DNA of 64,000 nt from Paludibacteraceae bacterium (GTDB lineage Bacteria; Bacteroidota; Bacteroidia; Bacteroidales; Paludibacteraceae), in assembly GCA_024401435.1 (NCBI GenBank), contig JAKSLB010000003.1:62001-126000 (forward strand), in the 5' to 3' direction. Below the pieces are notes generated by a model. It was not told the DNA's origin. It saw nothing but the letters and a program-made list of their open reading frames with translations, and searched no databases. The position numbers were made by a program, and so were the translations under genes. Of the stretch, positions 63,701 through 64,000 are shown one piece after another. Each line of letters starts with the position of its first letter. Positions within the stretch are counted from its first letter, which is position 1.

Positions 63701-63957
63701 TTTACTTTCTCAGTGATTTTTAATGTTTTAGGCTGGAATCCCATACTAGTAAATTCCAACACATCACCATTTTCGACGGAGATGCTATAGTTTCCGTCAA
63801 AGTCCGCAGAAACACCTTTGGTAGTTCCTTTGATGACAACATTTGCACCTACGACTGGATCACCATTAGAATCTTTAATGGTTCCTTTGATGGTTCTTTC
63901 AGCCATCATGCCCATACAAGTGCAAAGCATTGCTAAAGACAACAATAATCTTCTCAT
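60760..63957 (-). CDS. SusC/RagA family TonB-linked outer membrane transporter
   Basis: 1065 residues. Signal peptide MRRLLLSLAMLCTCMGMMAE; CarboxypepD_reg-like domain (24-105: IKGTIKDSNGDPVVGANVVI); TonB-box region; plug domain with SIDQALAGHSSGVQVNASSG, VRIRGTATLTGNSQPLYVVD and KDASATAIYGSRAANGVIMI; then a 22-stranded barrel ending in VPRQYVVGLNFEF with the terminal Phe typical of outer membrane proteins. It imports ligand captured by SusD using TonB energy. First gene of the operon; the promoter lies outside the window or in the last 43 bp. Confidence 0.96.
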   Translation of the reverse strand: MRRLLLSLAMLCTCMGMMAERTIKGTIKDSNGDPVVGANVVIKGTTKGVSADFDGNYSISVENGDVLEFTSMGFQPKTLKITEKVKGVTNITMADDSQILGEIVVETGYGQQRLKDKTGAGTHLDAEKLRETKVVSIDQALAGHSSGVQVNASSGQPGAKSNVRIRGTATLTGNSQPLYVVDGMPIGGGKRGTDDNPLASINPEDIETMEVLKDASATAIYGSRAANGVIMITTKRGAADDKGAKVSYSGSFSVSSVSDKLDLMDLQQYSSFYSNPDILKAFKQSSADKELKAAAAVGGKGTDWQDEIFRTAISHQHQIGVTGGNKETQYAYSLGYMKQNGVVINTDFQRFNGRVNLDNQTKKWLRTGISLAYTRIDQTKQAGFELGDDNTLGGLGVGGATDEELYVQSLISKPTTAPTDFDGEYAELGGKDQEIKSNPVRDANYSPINVTKNNVIGNVYAKIDFTDFLFWRNDFGVDHSNTEESRFTPTKSGAANQQEFVDRDNNYWRFSSTLNYSGKTPFKVDSTKFHRYDAMLGFEAWKANWSGKETKKSDYLDDKTFINPDYQNPALGTPVDIDGYKGAQAMMSAFARVNYNYADRYLITATGRFDGSSTLAPDNRWGFFPSFAFAWRVSEEKFMKKYNAKENLKATIDDLKIRLGYGQTGNAGSEAGYISTYAQRTGAFTNGLVQGTWVNSDLIWETNWQINGGIDYTMFHNRLSLIFDVFYKQNNDLIVKAEPGATLASRSDSWLYTAVPNINAGSMKNVGFDLSIATTNIKKDLGDNEFKWNTDLNFSLVRNEVLELQSDSLPLTDDTYFRSVHRSYCRSEVGHAPGLFYGYKTDGIIQNTAQLNSLNRFDGTDVGDYNYVDINSDGKIDVNDKTFIGDPNPDFTFGMGNTLSWGPWALNIFIAGSYGNDVYNLLRSKIESMDRFGVNQLTSVLDYARVITNEDGTKYVENSNTNMPRPNSAANGGEDAQTISDRYVEDGSFLRIQNIGLTYSLPKAALDKIKLSNMRVSFNVQNIATFTKYSGMNPEVANGSAIAQGIDLGGYPVPRQYVVGLNFEF

Positions 63958-64000
63958 TTTTAATTGATTATAATTAATATTAATTTAAAATATACACAAC

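Noticed and set aside
57074..63957. Polysaccharide utilisation locus with enzymes
   Set aside because: SusC, SusD and a surface-binding protein are clear, but no glycoside hydrolase, sulfatase or regulator lies in the window, so no substrate or full PUL can be claimed.

Overview
The window comes from a Bacteroidota chromosome, most likely order Bacteroidales. The evidence is a SusC/SusD/surface-binding lipoprotein operon, BspA-type leucine-rich repeats, C-terminal domains resembling type IX secretion sorting signals, many Cys-anchored lipoproteins, and repeated matches to the Bacteroidota promoter (-7 TAnnTTTG, -33 TTTG) with weak or absent Shine-Dalgarno sequences. I cannot name the genus.

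Layout. 1-5.3 kb: housekeeping genes on the minus strand (uvrA 5' part, a histidine phosphatase, rpmF-yceD, a sensor kinase, rsgA, frr). 5.3-9 kb: an AT-rich spacer with a large inverted repeat, a surface-protein fragment and a large lipoprotein. 9-19.2 kb: a minus-strand type I restriction-modification locus, transcribed hsdM - YhcG-type nuclease - hsdS - broken DUF4143 ATPase - intact DUF4143 ATPase - hsdR. 19.4-31 kb: two divergent DjlA-like membrane J-domain proteins, secreted proteins, a rhodanese/metallo-beta-lactamase fusion and a CotH/InlB-repeat surface protein. 31.1-39.9 kb: a compact plus-strand five-gene operon bracketed by near-identical palindromic repeats. It encodes a 97-aa protein, a radical SAM enzyme, an LRR-kinase fusion, a nucleotidyltransferase, and a 1187-aa glycosyltransferase/PIG-L deacetylase/Rid-like/radical SAM fusion. 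40-48 kb: mostly unknown small genes interspersed with a 27-nt motif that occurs about eight times, always in the same orientation. 48.6-49.2 kb: gene debris resembling phage remnants. 49.2-50.4 kb: a three-gene minus-strand operon that reads as a toxin-antitoxin-chaperone system (acidic antitoxin, SecB-like chaperone, ADP-ribosyltransferase-like toxin), related in layout to CmdTAC. 51-57 kb: core genes again (guaA, aroK, a TonB-domain protein, topoisomerase IV subunit A, tRNA-Leu). 57-64 kb: a susC-susD-SGBP glycan uptake operon.

The two strongest candidates for something undescribed are the 31.1-39.9 kb operon, which looks like a biosynthetic or modification pathway with no relative that I recognise as a whole, and the toxin-antitoxin-chaperone operon at 49.2-50.4 kb. 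The type I locus, the YhcG nuclease, the iteron-controlled ATPases, the phage debris and the chaperone-linked toxin together make 9-50 kb look like an accessory, defence-rich region set between core genes. Function assignments come from reading motifs by eye; no database search was run.
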